A stretch of 49,268 nucleotides of DNA from Reticulitermes lucifugus (Eukaryota > Arthropoda > Insecta > Blattodea > Rhinotermitidae), in contig JAKCWW010000634.1 in the NCBI GenBank assembly GCA_026260175.1, positions 50,334-99,601 of the forward strand, given 5' to 3'. Below the pieces are notes generated by a model that was given only the letters and a program-made list of their open reading frames with translations, searched no databases and was not told where the DNA came from. Each line of letters begins with the position of its first letter. Positions within the stretch are counted from its first letter, which is position 1. The position numbers and the translations under genes were made by a program. Shown here one piece after another: positions 10,568 through 20,584 of this stretch.

Positions 10568-11300
10568 TTTCCTTCACACCACATAAAACCCATGTGTCAC
10601 CAAAAATCTGTTCAGCTACTGGCGCTCTTTCCTACGCATCAGATGTAATTGTTGCACTAACGTAACCGTGTTACTTTGTTAGTGGAAGTTTTCCTACAAA
10701 ACAAAATAATGGTTATGTCAATTGACTAGGTTTTATGGAATTATTTCATGAAACTTTCTCCACACCAAATCTAATGATTATAACACCACGACTACTGATT
10801 TTTCCTTCTGACTGAGATACTTTCTTCACAAGCAGTGGGATGTTTATATTGCTATAACAAAATCCCTGGATTTATGTTTGGAATCTGCCTTACACCACAT
10901 ATAATTATTGTATCATTGTGAATCGTTTCTTCTAATAACGATATTTTCTGCATAGTCTAATTTTAGCAATGAGTACATCACTATCATATGGTTCTTTCAG
11001 TTATGGCAGTTCTTCAAAATTTTATGGTTATATCACCATGGTTCGGTTCTTTCTGTGACAGAATTTTTTTCACGCCTAACAAAATGATTTTATCAAAAGA
11101 TCTTCTCCTTCTGGGAATGATATTTCCAAAATATCAGATACAGTTACAACATTTATATGATTACGTTTCCGGGAATTATATTCTGGCATTTCCTTTAACT
11201 CGAATGCAATATTTGTGTCATCATGACTTGATTTTCCTGTTAATGACATTTTATACACACAACATGCAATGGTTATAACGCCATGATTTATATATTCTAA
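10568..11300. repeat. Decayed minisatellite, unit about 60-65 bp
   Basis: About twelve diverged units follow a common pattern: TTTTC-TTCACACCACA, then AATGGTTATATCACCATGA, then TTTTCCTTCTG and an AATGA-like end. Clear units start near 10568, 10629, 10690, 10755, 10821, 10885, 10940, 11005, 11060, 11117, 11177 and 11247. Neighbouring units share roughly half to two thirds of positions, so the array is old. Reading frames over it on both strands (96 codons plus, 77 minus) arise because the period is near a multiple of three. Confidence 0.7.
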
Positions 11301-12657
11301 TAAAATCAAAAAATTTCTGTTGCAAGAAGCACATTCTCAATTCAACATCGCTTGTGCCCTTTTACCTTTATTTCAAAGTACTGCTATCTCTTAGTTGGGT
11401 CTCTATGGGAAAGGATGTTAATAAATGCGAGTAAAATGGAAGAAGAAGATGGCTTGAGAAAGAAAATGGGGAGAGATGGGGGGTGCTTTCGCCAAGGAGG
11501 GTTGCTAGGGACTAGAAACGAATTTATAAAAGGGAACGAAGGAAGAAACTTTCCTCTAGAGTCGTTCCGAGAAGAAGTGAGATTTTATGGAAATTCTTCT
11601 CCTCTCCCCGCCTATCTGACACCAGTACTTCTATGCGGGGATGAGTGACACCAGTGCATTCTTTCTGTGACTTATTTACGAAATTTCTCTCTTGATTTAG
11701 ATATGCTGAAAGACACGGCTTGCCAACAAATTTATCCCTCTGTATGCCCGCATAAGGAATTATTATTAGCAGTTCGATTTATTTTTTTATTTTAAAATTT
11801 GTGGAAGAAACATCTCTTTCTACGTGTCAAGTGTTAAAAATGATTTTGTGGCCTTTCAGCAAAATTGATAAGAATTACTGAGAGAGAAGGAGATTGAAAA
11901 TTTTGTACCATGTTACGTAGTATACGGAATTGACAATGGGGCTATTTATGTTCAAAAAATAATGCACTTTCACTGTGCAATCGTAAATATAGTTTCAGTA
12001 AGAAAAGTACGGCCGTCACTGGGCCGATTTTCACAAAGCTCACAAATGTTTACCAGCACTTTATGCAGATGTCTTTTACGGATTTTCACCTAAACCTGAA
12101 AATAAATGTGAAAAATACAGATATAAATTCATTGATTCCTCTTATTAAAACATAATTTTTACTGAGCCAGTTTTTACGGACCATAAATAAGTATTACTTA
12201 AACATTTCCTTGGATATTTCCAAACAAATTTTTAAGCCTGCAGGTATAGCTTTTCCATGCATTTTGCAGGTCTAGATTTCCTTCACATAACCGCTGTTAA
12301 ATGGTTGGGTGGTGAATATAAGTTATGAATAGAGAAATAACCTACAAACAAAATCGGTATCGAAATTTATCTTGGAATATACGCTACTTAGAATTGTCCT
12401 CTTTCCTTTTCTTCACTTTATCCATCCTTTCTTTTTATATTTTCTTTTTCTTCAATTACTTCAACCCGGAGATTAATTTGAGATTTATTCGAAAAACTAA
12501 GTGTGTCTTTGTTTAAAGAAATTTACTCGTGAATTTGACACAAGCGACTTTGATTCACTCACGCATTCTTCAACCGACACTAAAGCAGAAAGCGTCCCGC
12601 CGTCTAATTCTTTAATATTTCTCTCTCTTTCTCTTAACTTCGTTCTCCTCCTGGCAG
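11301..12657. other. Mostly featureless; pyrimidine run at the right end
   Basis: AT-rich with a purine-rich block at 11440-11580 that keeps a 98-codon plus frame open without recognisable motifs. The right end (12610-12657) is a polypyrimidine run ending CTCCTCCTGGCAG, which reads as a strong 3' splice acceptor. Confidence 0.5.
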
Positions 12658-12840
12658 GTTGCGCCAAGGCAAAACGAATCTGATCTGACTTCTTACAACG
12701 CCCAATGGAATATCAGCGAAGGGAAAGAGCAGAAAGCTGAATTGACGATTGCAGGAAAAAGAGGCGCTGTCTGTGTGACGGTGGGGCGTACTTTAGAGTG
12801 CCCTTGTCTTTGGAAAAGTGAAAACCTCCGTCAGTTCTGA
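12658..12840 (+). other. Candidate terminal exon
   Basis: Directly after a long polypyrimidine tract and CAG (12655-12657), the frame starting GTT GCG CCA stays open for 60 codons to TGA at 12838-12840. It begins VAPRQNESDLTSYNAQWNIS and ends CPCLWKSENLRQF. Base composition is clearly less AT-rich than the flanks. I recognise no domain. A frame this long is expected by chance several times in a window of this size, so the acceptor and the composition shift are the only real support. It could equally be a decayed repeat. Confidence 0.2.
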
Positions 12841-13097
12841 GAGGAAGGGGCCAGAGCAAAATGGATGTCTGGGTGGTAGTACTCTGAAAGAGCAGCGTAA
12901 TTATGAAGGTAGAGGAGAATTTTTATTTTCTCACTTTTTCTGGAGGCCACTAGAAGTATCTAAGCCTGCATAAACGGTTAACTGTAGATACAGTGCTCTG
13001 GTCTACTCACCAAACCTGCGAATCACGATTTATTTTAAGATTTAAAGTTTTCGTTTTGTCATGAACGTGTTTTTATAGTATTGGTTATGTGACAACG

Positions 13098-13368
13098 TAC
13101 ATTCTAGTAAATGAAGTCTGCGGTCTTCTGGGGTGTTACGTGGCGTCGTGTTGTAATTGTTTACCGACGTTTCGGGACAACGTATAAGTCTCGTCCTCAC
13201 GGGTCAAGAGTCCGAGTCTTCGGACTCTTGACCCGTGAGGACGAGACCGATACGTTGTCCCGAAACGTCGGTAAACAATTACCACACGACGTCGTGTAAT
13301 ACCCCAGAAGACAGCAGATTTCATCAACATCGCGGAGGAAGCCTGAAATCAATGTTACATTCTAGTAA
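13098..13368. mobile_element. Foldback element with 13-bp target duplication
   Basis: Bases 13111-13215 and 13220-13324 are inverted copies separated by a four-base centre, with only a handful of mismatches over 105 bp. The right arm is followed by a 31-base tail (CAACATCGCGGAGGAAGCCT...CAATGT) with no counterpart on the left. The perfect direct repeat TACATTCTAGTAA flanks the unit at 13098-13110 and 13356-13368. The arms contain CCCGAAACGTCGGTAAACAA and CTTGACCCGTGAGGACGAGA. Overlapping reading frames on both strands come from the arms and are not genes. A 13-bp duplication is long for a terminal-inverted-repeat transposon and is more usual for target-primed insertion. Confidence 0.9.
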
Positions 13369-13580
13369 GTCTGTATATTTATACGTCAAAGATGAAAACA
13401 ATGTATATCTGAAATGGTGTATTTCAAGTAGTATAACACTACGTGCCCATAAGGACAAAATATGAAACTGCACGGGCAGAAATAATTTCAAAACATATGT
13501 TTTGACGAGTTTTATAATGCATAATTTATTGTAGGTACGTAAAACACATCATGTAATTCATAAATTTCCAATTTAATAGA

Positions 13581-13800
13581 ACTACCTAACTAACTATCTC
13601 CATGGAGCAGAGTCCTTCTTGAGAAGCTAACAGGTTCTCAGCTAGTCAAGAAATTCCCCGCATTTTATGGAACCCGAAGGTTCATTACCGCATTCACAAA
13701 AGCCCGCCACCTCTCCCTATCCCGAGCCATATTAATCCAGTCCATGCTCTCCCATCCCATTTCTTGTAGATCCATTTTAATTCCAATACAGTAGATAACA
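13581..13800 (-). pseudogene. LINE-B 3' end with intact C-terminal frame
   Basis: On the minus strand the frame runs from an internal Met at 13773-13775 to TAA at 13665-13667: [10 protein letters not shown], then [20 protein letters not shown], then MNLRVP. These 36 residues contain no stop or frameshift, making this the best-kept of the three LINE-B ends. The 3' UTR follows to about 13581 and ends in the shared GAGATAGTTAGTTAGGTAG sequence. The D-R-x-R-W-R-x-x-V-N pattern is the usual last conserved block of insect LINE endonuclease-reverse transcriptases. The upstream 5' part is missing, so the copy cannot have been mobile. Confidence 0.88.
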
Positions 13801-14412
13801 TATAAATTCTAACACGTAGGCGGAGGTAGACAATATTTTTATACTGACACCGGGGGAAGATACTTTAATACTAACCGGTTAATTCCACATGGAAAATAAT
13901 CTTTGTCCTGAAACTCATACCAACCCCATTAAGAAGAACATTCTTAATGTTAAAGCTTGTGTGGCAGATGTAGTTATTTTTGTGCTTTAAAGATTTAAAA
14001 TGTTAATTCAAAATAAAATGTAGATAGGAAACCTGAAACTGCAGGAGGGAGAAAAGCCGTATTTTGTCGTCTACATCTTTCAATGTTTTCTATTCAGTGA
14101 ATCTTTGTTGACGTTACTCGCTCTCGGAGTGCACTAGTGTCTGCTTTATCTTCTGAAGTCAAAAGCTTTAATTCAATTCCTTTTTCAAATTAAAACCATC
14201 TCTAACTCCATCTCTCGTTTCCTGCCCCTCACTACCCTATTTCCTGTAGGACCTCTCTAGGAGACTTCGTTAAATATACCCATTCAAGAAACATTTATTC
14301 CTTCATGTTTGCTGTACTCGCTAGCATATTCCTACATTTAAAAATTTTTCAAAATTTATTTTGGTTGTCTCATGCACATTTTAAAAACTTAAACAGCAAA
14401 GTGTGTTGCTTC
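13801..14412. other. No recognisable feature
   Basis: AT-rich. A TAACCGGTTA dyad lies at 13872-13881. Nothing else seen. Confidence 0.55.
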
Positions 14413-14450
14413 TTCATCATCATCATTATCATCATCATTATCATCATTAC
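14413..14450. repeat. (ATC/ATT)n microsatellite
   Basis: An imperfect trinucleotide run of ATC with ATT interruptions, coding for poly-Ile in a chance plus frame. Confidence 0.9.
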
Positions 14451-14767
14451 CAAAGTCAAGAATTATGTTCTAGTCCTCTTCCGTTTATAAAGGTTGTAAA
14501 TTTCTGTTGTCGGACATGCCTACTATATCTTCTGCTTTTTCGATTTTGCCTGTTTTCGTACAGAAAGTTTTGACTGTATTTATAGAAATTGTGTTAAATA
14601 TTATGGTTGGGTATTTTAGCCCTACGGACATCAATTAGGCTATTCGACGTCCTTTGTGCTATGGCCTTAGTTTGTAATCCTTCAAGTAGTACAGTTTAGC
14701 CACTTTTAAACACATAATTTCTGCTGTCTCTATATTTATCTTCGTTTTGTGATCAGTTCTGAACATT

Positions 14768-14768
<1 letters not shown>

Positions 14769-14799
<31 letters not shown>

Positions 14800-14800
14800 C
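14769..14800. repeat. (CA)n(TA)n compound microsatellite
   Basis: CA dinucleotides to about 14787, followed directly by TA dinucleotides to about 14800. Confidence 0.95.
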
Positions 14801-16539
14801 ATAGGTATATATAATGATGTATGTATGACAGTTACTCTATGGAAACTTTGTAAGTTTTGTTACCGGCACTTGTATTTTTTGCGTGTTATAATTTAGCACG
14901 GCTCTTTAAATTTTGTGGTCCATTTGTTATTTAACGTGCTGTAATGTTTTCAGAACATAAGGCATCAAGGACAGGGTGAGTAGAGATTAATGAATTAGAA
15001 AGTATGCGGAAGGAATCGGCAGTGGCATGACTTGATTGTCTGAAAGAAACAATCGAAAATTTTACTCAGAATAGTCTGTGTCCCGAACAATATTCGAAGC
15101 AGAAGCCTTCCGAATAAAAGGTACAAACTTTACCACTTGAGATTACTTGCTCTCTTTAGATTTATTAATTTCATGGTCATAGTTTTTTCACTCACGAAAC
15201 AGTCTTGATCAAAATTTTGTTTTTGCTTAATTAGCCACCAAGCCACGAAGATTCATGGCGGGAGAAATAAAGTAGGATTTAGCCGCATGCGACATTAACC
15301 TGGATATATACCGAAGATGAGTAGTCAGATTCACGCTCCTGTCGTTTTTTCATAAAAAAGGGCTTTCGACACAATTTAAGAGTACATCGCGTGGGCCCCA
15401 AATTCAGTCTGGAAGTTTAGGAGCAGAAAAATCTCTACTCATACAGTAAACTGCAACAATATGTGTATTAAAACGAACACACGACAGACAGCAGCACTAT
15501 ATTTCCAATGTGTGTCCATATAGCAAAATTTTACTCTTCTATGTACGTGTCTGAACCTTTTTCCCAAACATAATCTCCCATAAATTATTTCGAAAAGGAC
15601 TGTAATTAGGAAAAATTTGTTTTGACACGTAAATATAATGGCAGTAATAAATGTTGTTTATATGTACCTTTACATACAAAATTTGGTAAACTAGAGGAAA
15701 GAAGTGCGGGAAAGATTATATCCTATGAGATTTTAGGCTAATCGTTTTAACGATTTCTTTTTTCTCATTCAATATTTACAGTCTTACGTAAGAGTAAAAA
15801 TTATGAAGCAGTTTTATAGAACATTACATACAAAACTGTATAAACTCTATTAATTGAATCAAATACACCAACAAAGTAGACACGTTTTGTTATAGTATAG
15901 GTTTGCACTATTTCGACATGGCTTGAGAGCAGAAACATGTCACACTACTGTATAATATAATAAGTTCTGTGTAACTTTTTGGTGCTTTTGATTTTATTAA
16001 CACAAAGCAGTTTACTATGTAATTCGTTACATTCCCTTCTTATTTTGTTTTTAAGTCTAGCTGTACTTCTCTCCCCCTCGTCTTTAATATCTGTTCTGTC
16101 TTCAAACTGAGTGACCCTCAGTCGAAAATAAATTACTGTAAAGGAAGAGGCTTTCCGTTCTGTTTTCTCAACGTGACATACTTGCGTCATGACCGGTTCA
16201 CATAATTAAACGTCACTTGTTGAGAGCTTCTGAAGTGCAAACGATGTGCTACATGTTCCGTGTTTGTTATGCGTCAATACAAACTTTCTCGGGAAGGAAG
16301 AGTCAAGAAAGGCTTTCAAGAAAAACGCTGGATTAATGTCCTTTATGCTCTCGGGTTGCCATGACAAGCGAAGGAAATCTCTAGAGATTCCAAGTCCAGA
16401 AGTGTCGAAGCTTTTAATTTTGATTGACACCTGCGAGACGATTCTATTTCAAAATGTTAATATTAATGTGTGAATTTTCACACTGATTTATTTCTTTCGA
16501 AACATGAGCTGCTAAGTGGGGCTTTTTGAGCGCCCTATA
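14801..16539. other. No recognisable feature
   Basis: AT-rich sequence. Overlapping chance frames of 74-81 codons occur on both strands at 15.9-16.5 kb. A short palindrome GTGTGAA-TT-TTCACAC lies near 16469-16484. Nothing else seen. Confidence 0.55.
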
Positions 16540-16817
16540 GCAGCTAGGAAATATGTGTGAGCAGAATGGGAATATGTTTAACTTTTACAAGGGGAGCACA
16601 AGTCACGGGCGCTAGGTCCTCATGGGGTCTAAATTTTGTACGTTGGCGCCGAATATTTATGGTTTCTCAGTGTGCATGGAATTTGTTTCATGTCAACCTC
16701 TTGGCGCATAGAATTTTGAGGTGGCTCCTAGATTTTTTGGGAAATTTATTCGCCCCAAGTTTCTCGCCCATTTTAAATTGTACCTTGTCACCAGAGCCTA
16801 GCTCAATCTGCTATTGA
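16540..16817 (+). repeat. Possible dispersed repeat with decayed frame
   Basis: An 86-codon plus frame (16557-16817) includes NFVRWRRIFMVSQCAWNLFH and LAHRILRWLLDFLGNLFAPS. This resembles a repeat-derived translation I remember from insect transcript collections rather than a conserved protein. Composition is less AT-rich than the flanks. No second copy lies in the window, so this is a memory-based call. Confidence 0.35.
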
Positions 16818-18469
16818 AGCTGTGCCATTGAATGAGCACCTGGAATGGATACTTTTCCAGATACCTAGGATAGACAGCATTTAATGGTTGGAGGATTAAA
16901 AAACATTAATTGGAAAATAAATATTCTAAATTTATGATATTATGCTAGCACGTATGAGGAGGGACTGAAAAAATCGCATATAACTGTCGGAATAATAGGT
17001 GATCTTCGAGATTTGAACTGGAGTCCTTTGGACACGAGGCACAAGTTACAATTGGAAAATACGTCAAATAAGAGCGTCAGGTCCAAAATTCGAATGTGGT
17101 CTGTATCATGTATTCTAAATCAGTGTTTCGAAAGGTCAGAACGTGTGTTGATAGTAAATGTAAAACGTTCTTGCATATATGTATAGTAGCCATTTTTAAT
17201 TGATTTTTGTAAAATTATTCCTACAAAATATAATGAAGGTTATCAGTATTAATAACTTTTATCGAAACGCAACTGGTGGATGATACATGCGGAAGGACGT
17301 ACATTAACACGACCTCAACAGCGTGCTTTCATTTTATGGACATTGCGCCTAATCAAACTGGCATTCTATACTATTAAAATTAGGCCCACTGCTTTTTTAT
17401 TTATTTATTTTTATTGTTGTTGAGTATGATTTTATCATAATAAATTTTATTACAATTTATTTATTCATTAATTCGTTCACAGACGAACACGACCTGTATC
17501 CTGATATATGCTTCTACAACTATGCAATTTTCACTGTAACGCAGATTTAGTTGCTGGACACGCCGTGATGTGGCGCGGACCTTGCGGGGAATGCCAGAAC
17601 TGATGACCGCGATGACAAGGGACAGCGCGGGGAAACCCCTCACGACTTTGCTGCCCCCGTTCGTGAAACATCCGTATAATACACACAGCGTTGTTCTTAG
17701 CAGTAGAGTGCAGCGATAACACTTGTGTTCAGTAAGCAAACGGTTAGAATTTCTGGCCCGTTGGCGATTACGCTGGTATTCCCATGAATATTTTCTGCTT
17801 TTCCAGACAAACTGAAAAGAGTAGGCCTACCTAAATATAGAATGCGGCAATTTTCAGAACCACTGGTCTATTCATAACTCAGTTCCCAGCGTCATTACAC
17901 ACCATAACACACTCTGCTCTTGAAACAGCATCATTAAATTCAATATGTCGTTTACGGCATTTTATGAACCGCATAGCATACGTAAGATAAACAAAATTCT
18001 GGACGATTAGGTAAATATAAACTGTAACATTACGAAAACCTGCGTCATGTTCTAATTTAAAGTAACTGCTAGCATTGCCTGGAAGGAAAAGGAATATAAA
18101 CTCAATGCTGAGAGTGTATTGCTGATATTGAATATAATATCATAACAGTTGCTACAGATTTGACACAAGGCTAAAGATAGTGCTTGGTTGTTCACTTAGT
18201 CATTTAGTCAGTGGCATGATTAAATAATCACTTAATTATTGTTATTACGTCAGTCACAATTAGTTTCGTTTATTCCATTTAGTTTAGTTGCCTACCTGCT
18301 GTAGGTTAGTAGAGCAGTACATGCTAGCACACACTGACTTTCTCTTCACAAGAGATGCAAATGACCGATGGGCTAGCAGTGGCGTTTCTGTGCAGAACGG
18401 GTAGTATAACGTCTCGGGGTAGTAGAAGTCAATCTCGTAGAATATTCGCTTCGCTAAACCCGCGGAACG
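16818..18469. other. No recognisable feature; one GC-richer block
   Basis: Mostly AT-rich. Bases 17545-17670 are GC-richer with many CpGs and lie in overlapping minus-strand frames of 63 and 92 codons that show no domain. A second CpG-containing block lies at 18395-18475. I do not recognise either. Confidence 0.5.
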
Positions 18470-18790
18470 AACGCCATCTTTTTCCCCATTACCGCGCTCC
18501 TTTTCCAACTTTTATCCATCACTTCCAGTCACTCTTTCTCACTCCCTCGTCTTTTCTCGCTCTGACTTACATACTCTCTCTCTCTTTCTGCCCCTGTCTT
18601 TTCCACTCCCTTCTGTAATTTTCAAAAGACAACGGCCACTCCCTCCAACACCACCCCCTTGCTTCCTCCTCCTCCTCTCCCCTAGCCACTCCTTTCCCTA
18701 AAACTCTTTCAATCACTTTTCGCCCCGTTTCACCACCAACCGCCATCTTTTTACTCTCCCTTCTCTTCTTTCCGCCCTGCCAGTTTCATC
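18470..18790. other. Strand-asymmetric pyrimidine tract
   Basis: About 320 bases in which C and T strongly dominate the plus strand, with CTCTCTCTCTTTCTG, CTTCCTCCTCCTCCTCTCCC and a final CTTTCCGCCCTGCCAG. The last part would serve as a plus-strand splice acceptor, and the whole could equally be a purine-rich minus-strand transcript segment. No exon downstream is supported. Confidence 0.7.
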
Positions 18791-19436
18791 CTATCGTTCT
18801 TAAATTTCGACCTTCGATCTGTAGAGTAGTTCCTGGGCGTGTACGCAGATTTCTTTCTCTCTTATAAAAGTAATTGATTTAAGAAGTTCAAACTTCAATG
18901 CGGTGTCGACTGGTAAATTGTTACCAACGTTTATAAGGATCGTTGCTTCTTCATCTCCAGGGTCCAAAGCTTGTGCTACTTGGACTAACTGGTAAATATT
19001 TACCGAATTTTGAAGGATTCTGGTCTTAAGTGACGAGCAATCCTAGGAAGTCTGTAGCGCCTTAGAGACATCGATAACTCTTGACTAATCAACAAGACAT
19101 AACATCCCTTAAGGCTCATCTTCAGCGACACAACTTTGAGAACATCATATTTCGCACTGTAGATGATTTGGATGAATCGAAATTTTGAATGATATTTATT
19201 TGCTAAAGTATTCTATTGTGTATGTCGGCTGTGGGCCTGAAAGAATGGACATTTTGAGTGGATATTCCGCTTAAAGGACTGATTTTTGCAAGAATCTCTT
19301 CCCCCTTTCCTAAACTAATCAAATCTCTTTCTTCTGCACACCGTCACTTTTTTGATAGCTACTGGTATTGAACTGTTTACATAAGGTGACTGTATCCAAT
19401 AATAGTGTAAGTAAAGTTAAAGTTTTCGTTTGCCTT
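18791..19436. repeat. Two minus-strand copies of the GAAACGTTGGTA family
   Basis: At 18900-18990 the minus strand reads GATGAAGAAGCAACGATCCT, then TATAAACGTTGGTAACAATTTACCAGTC, and at 18984-19020 CCTTCAAAATTCGGTAAATA, TTTACCAG. Both follow the dispersed-family pattern of GAAGAAG, core, and TTTACCAG. The rest of the interval is AT-rich with nothing recognised. Confidence 0.55.
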
Positions 19437-19746
19437 CTACAAAGACATATTTTTTTTTGTGTTGCTCGACAGCCTAATACGGGCCTGGGCCTCCTCGTTT
19501 CGTCGAGGTTTCATGGTCACACACATTTGAGACACGCCACAGTNNNNNNNNNNNNNNNNNNNNNNNNNNNNNNNNNNNNNNNNNNNNNNNNNNNNNNNNN
19601 NNNNNNNNNNNNNNNNNNNNNNNNNNNNNNNNNNNNNNNNNNNNNNNNNNNNNNNNNNNNNNNNNNNNNNNNNNNNTAGTAAGCGAGCGGCCGAAGACCC
19701 ACGCCTTAGACCGCACGGCCACTGGGATCGGCCTACAAAGACATAT
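19437..19746 (-). mobile_element. SINE-A insertion with 14-bp target duplication
   Basis: CTACAAAGACATAT is present perfectly at 19437-19450 and 19733-19746. Between them lies a minus-strand SINE. The tRNA-like head (GCCGATCCCAGTGGCCGTGC, then GGTCTAAGGCGT) is at the right. The body ends at the left in eight T, i.e. a poly-A tail on the minus strand. The A box and D-arm region (GTGGCC-GCGG-TAAGGCG) resembles a tRNA-Leu gene. The middle, including the B box, is hidden by 133 N. The other copies are at 24.5 and 34.5 kb. Confidence 0.88.
19544..19676. other. Assembly gap, 133 N
   Basis: A run of undetermined bases inside the SINE-A copy. In the two complete copies the equivalent interval is 116 bp, close to the N count, so the gap probably holds SINE body and little else. 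The long reading frames crossing it are artefacts of X translation. Confidence 0.98.
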
Positions 19747-20436
19747 ACAATATATTAAAGGAGGTAGAGCGCCAACAACCGTAAATATGTTGACAGTGTT
19801 AAATATAGGAAAACAGAATACAGTCTGATGTAAGGTAAAGAGTAATAATGCGATTTCAATTCGACAACGCTTCTTAAACATTTCTAAAGCTCTAAGGTTT
19901 CTTAACGGTGAAGAATGTGGGAAATGTACCGAGACCTACGAAAGAAAACAGAACTCTGTCTTCAGACCGAAATTTTACTTCCGTTTGTCACATATTAATT
20001 AGTTGAAAAATGTGTGTTTTATAAACTAATTTTGGTAGTACAATTTTCCTTTGGCCTGTGTATTGGAGAATGTAAGTAAAGGGTTTTATTCTACGTATAT
20101 GACGTACCGGAAATTTAAGTAGTGCCTGAAAATAAAGCTCTGTCTACAAAGGGGAAAAATGCAGGGTTACCATATATTTCAGGAGACCAGAAGCCCAAAG
20201 AGACCTCAGCACCAGGAATAAGAGGAGCTGGCTGACAGATCCGGCCACAATAAAACCAGATCCATTCCAGTTCTGGCCATTGAAAGTTTGCCATATAAGG
20301 GATCGGAGTGTCCCCTTTAGGCTTAGGACAATATATCGTCGATGAAGGGATGGTCTCGAAATGTCGGTAGCGAAGAAAAGATTTAATGTCTGCCTGGTAT
20401 CATACCAGAGTCAAAAACGTCATAGCCAGCAATTTT
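19747..20436. other. Mostly featureless; one core-family trace
   Basis: AT-rich with a less AT-rich block at 20165-20330 that I do not recognise. At 20340-20380, GATGAAGGGATGGTCTCGAA then ATGTCGGTAGCG follows the pattern of the GAAACGTTGGTA family. Confidence 0.45.
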
Positions 20437-20584
20437 GTTGACGCAGGCGTAAGCAGCTACTGGATTACCTTGAGGAAAAGAGAAGATACTGGAAATTGAA
20501 AGAAGATGCAGGATGTGGAGAACTCGCTTTGGAAGAGGCTACGGACCTGTCGTAAGACAGACTACAGAATGAATGAATGAATGA
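20437..20584 (+). pseudogene. LINE-A 3' end, second copy
   Basis: The frame starting near 20448 reads RKQLLDYLEEKRRYWKLKED, then shifts after a small deletion relative to the family, where LWRTRFGRGYGPVVRQ would be expected. The DNA still shows TGGAAGAGGCTACGGACCTG followed by TCGTAAGACAGACTACAGAATG. It keeps the W codon that is a stop in the 3.0-kb copy. The 3' end is a short tetranucleotide tail (GAATGAATGAATGA), also seen in the 35.7-kb copy. Only the last 45 or so codons remain. Confidence 0.85.

Noticed and set aside
13111..13330. Similar peptides on both strands (KSAVFWGxTxRRVVIVYRRF)
   Set aside because: They arise because the two arms of the foldback element are inverted copies; the peptide is a known by-product of a dispersed repeat.
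19474..19881. 135-codon minus frame and other frames across the gap
   Set aside because: Most of the length is undetermined bases translated as X inside a SINE.
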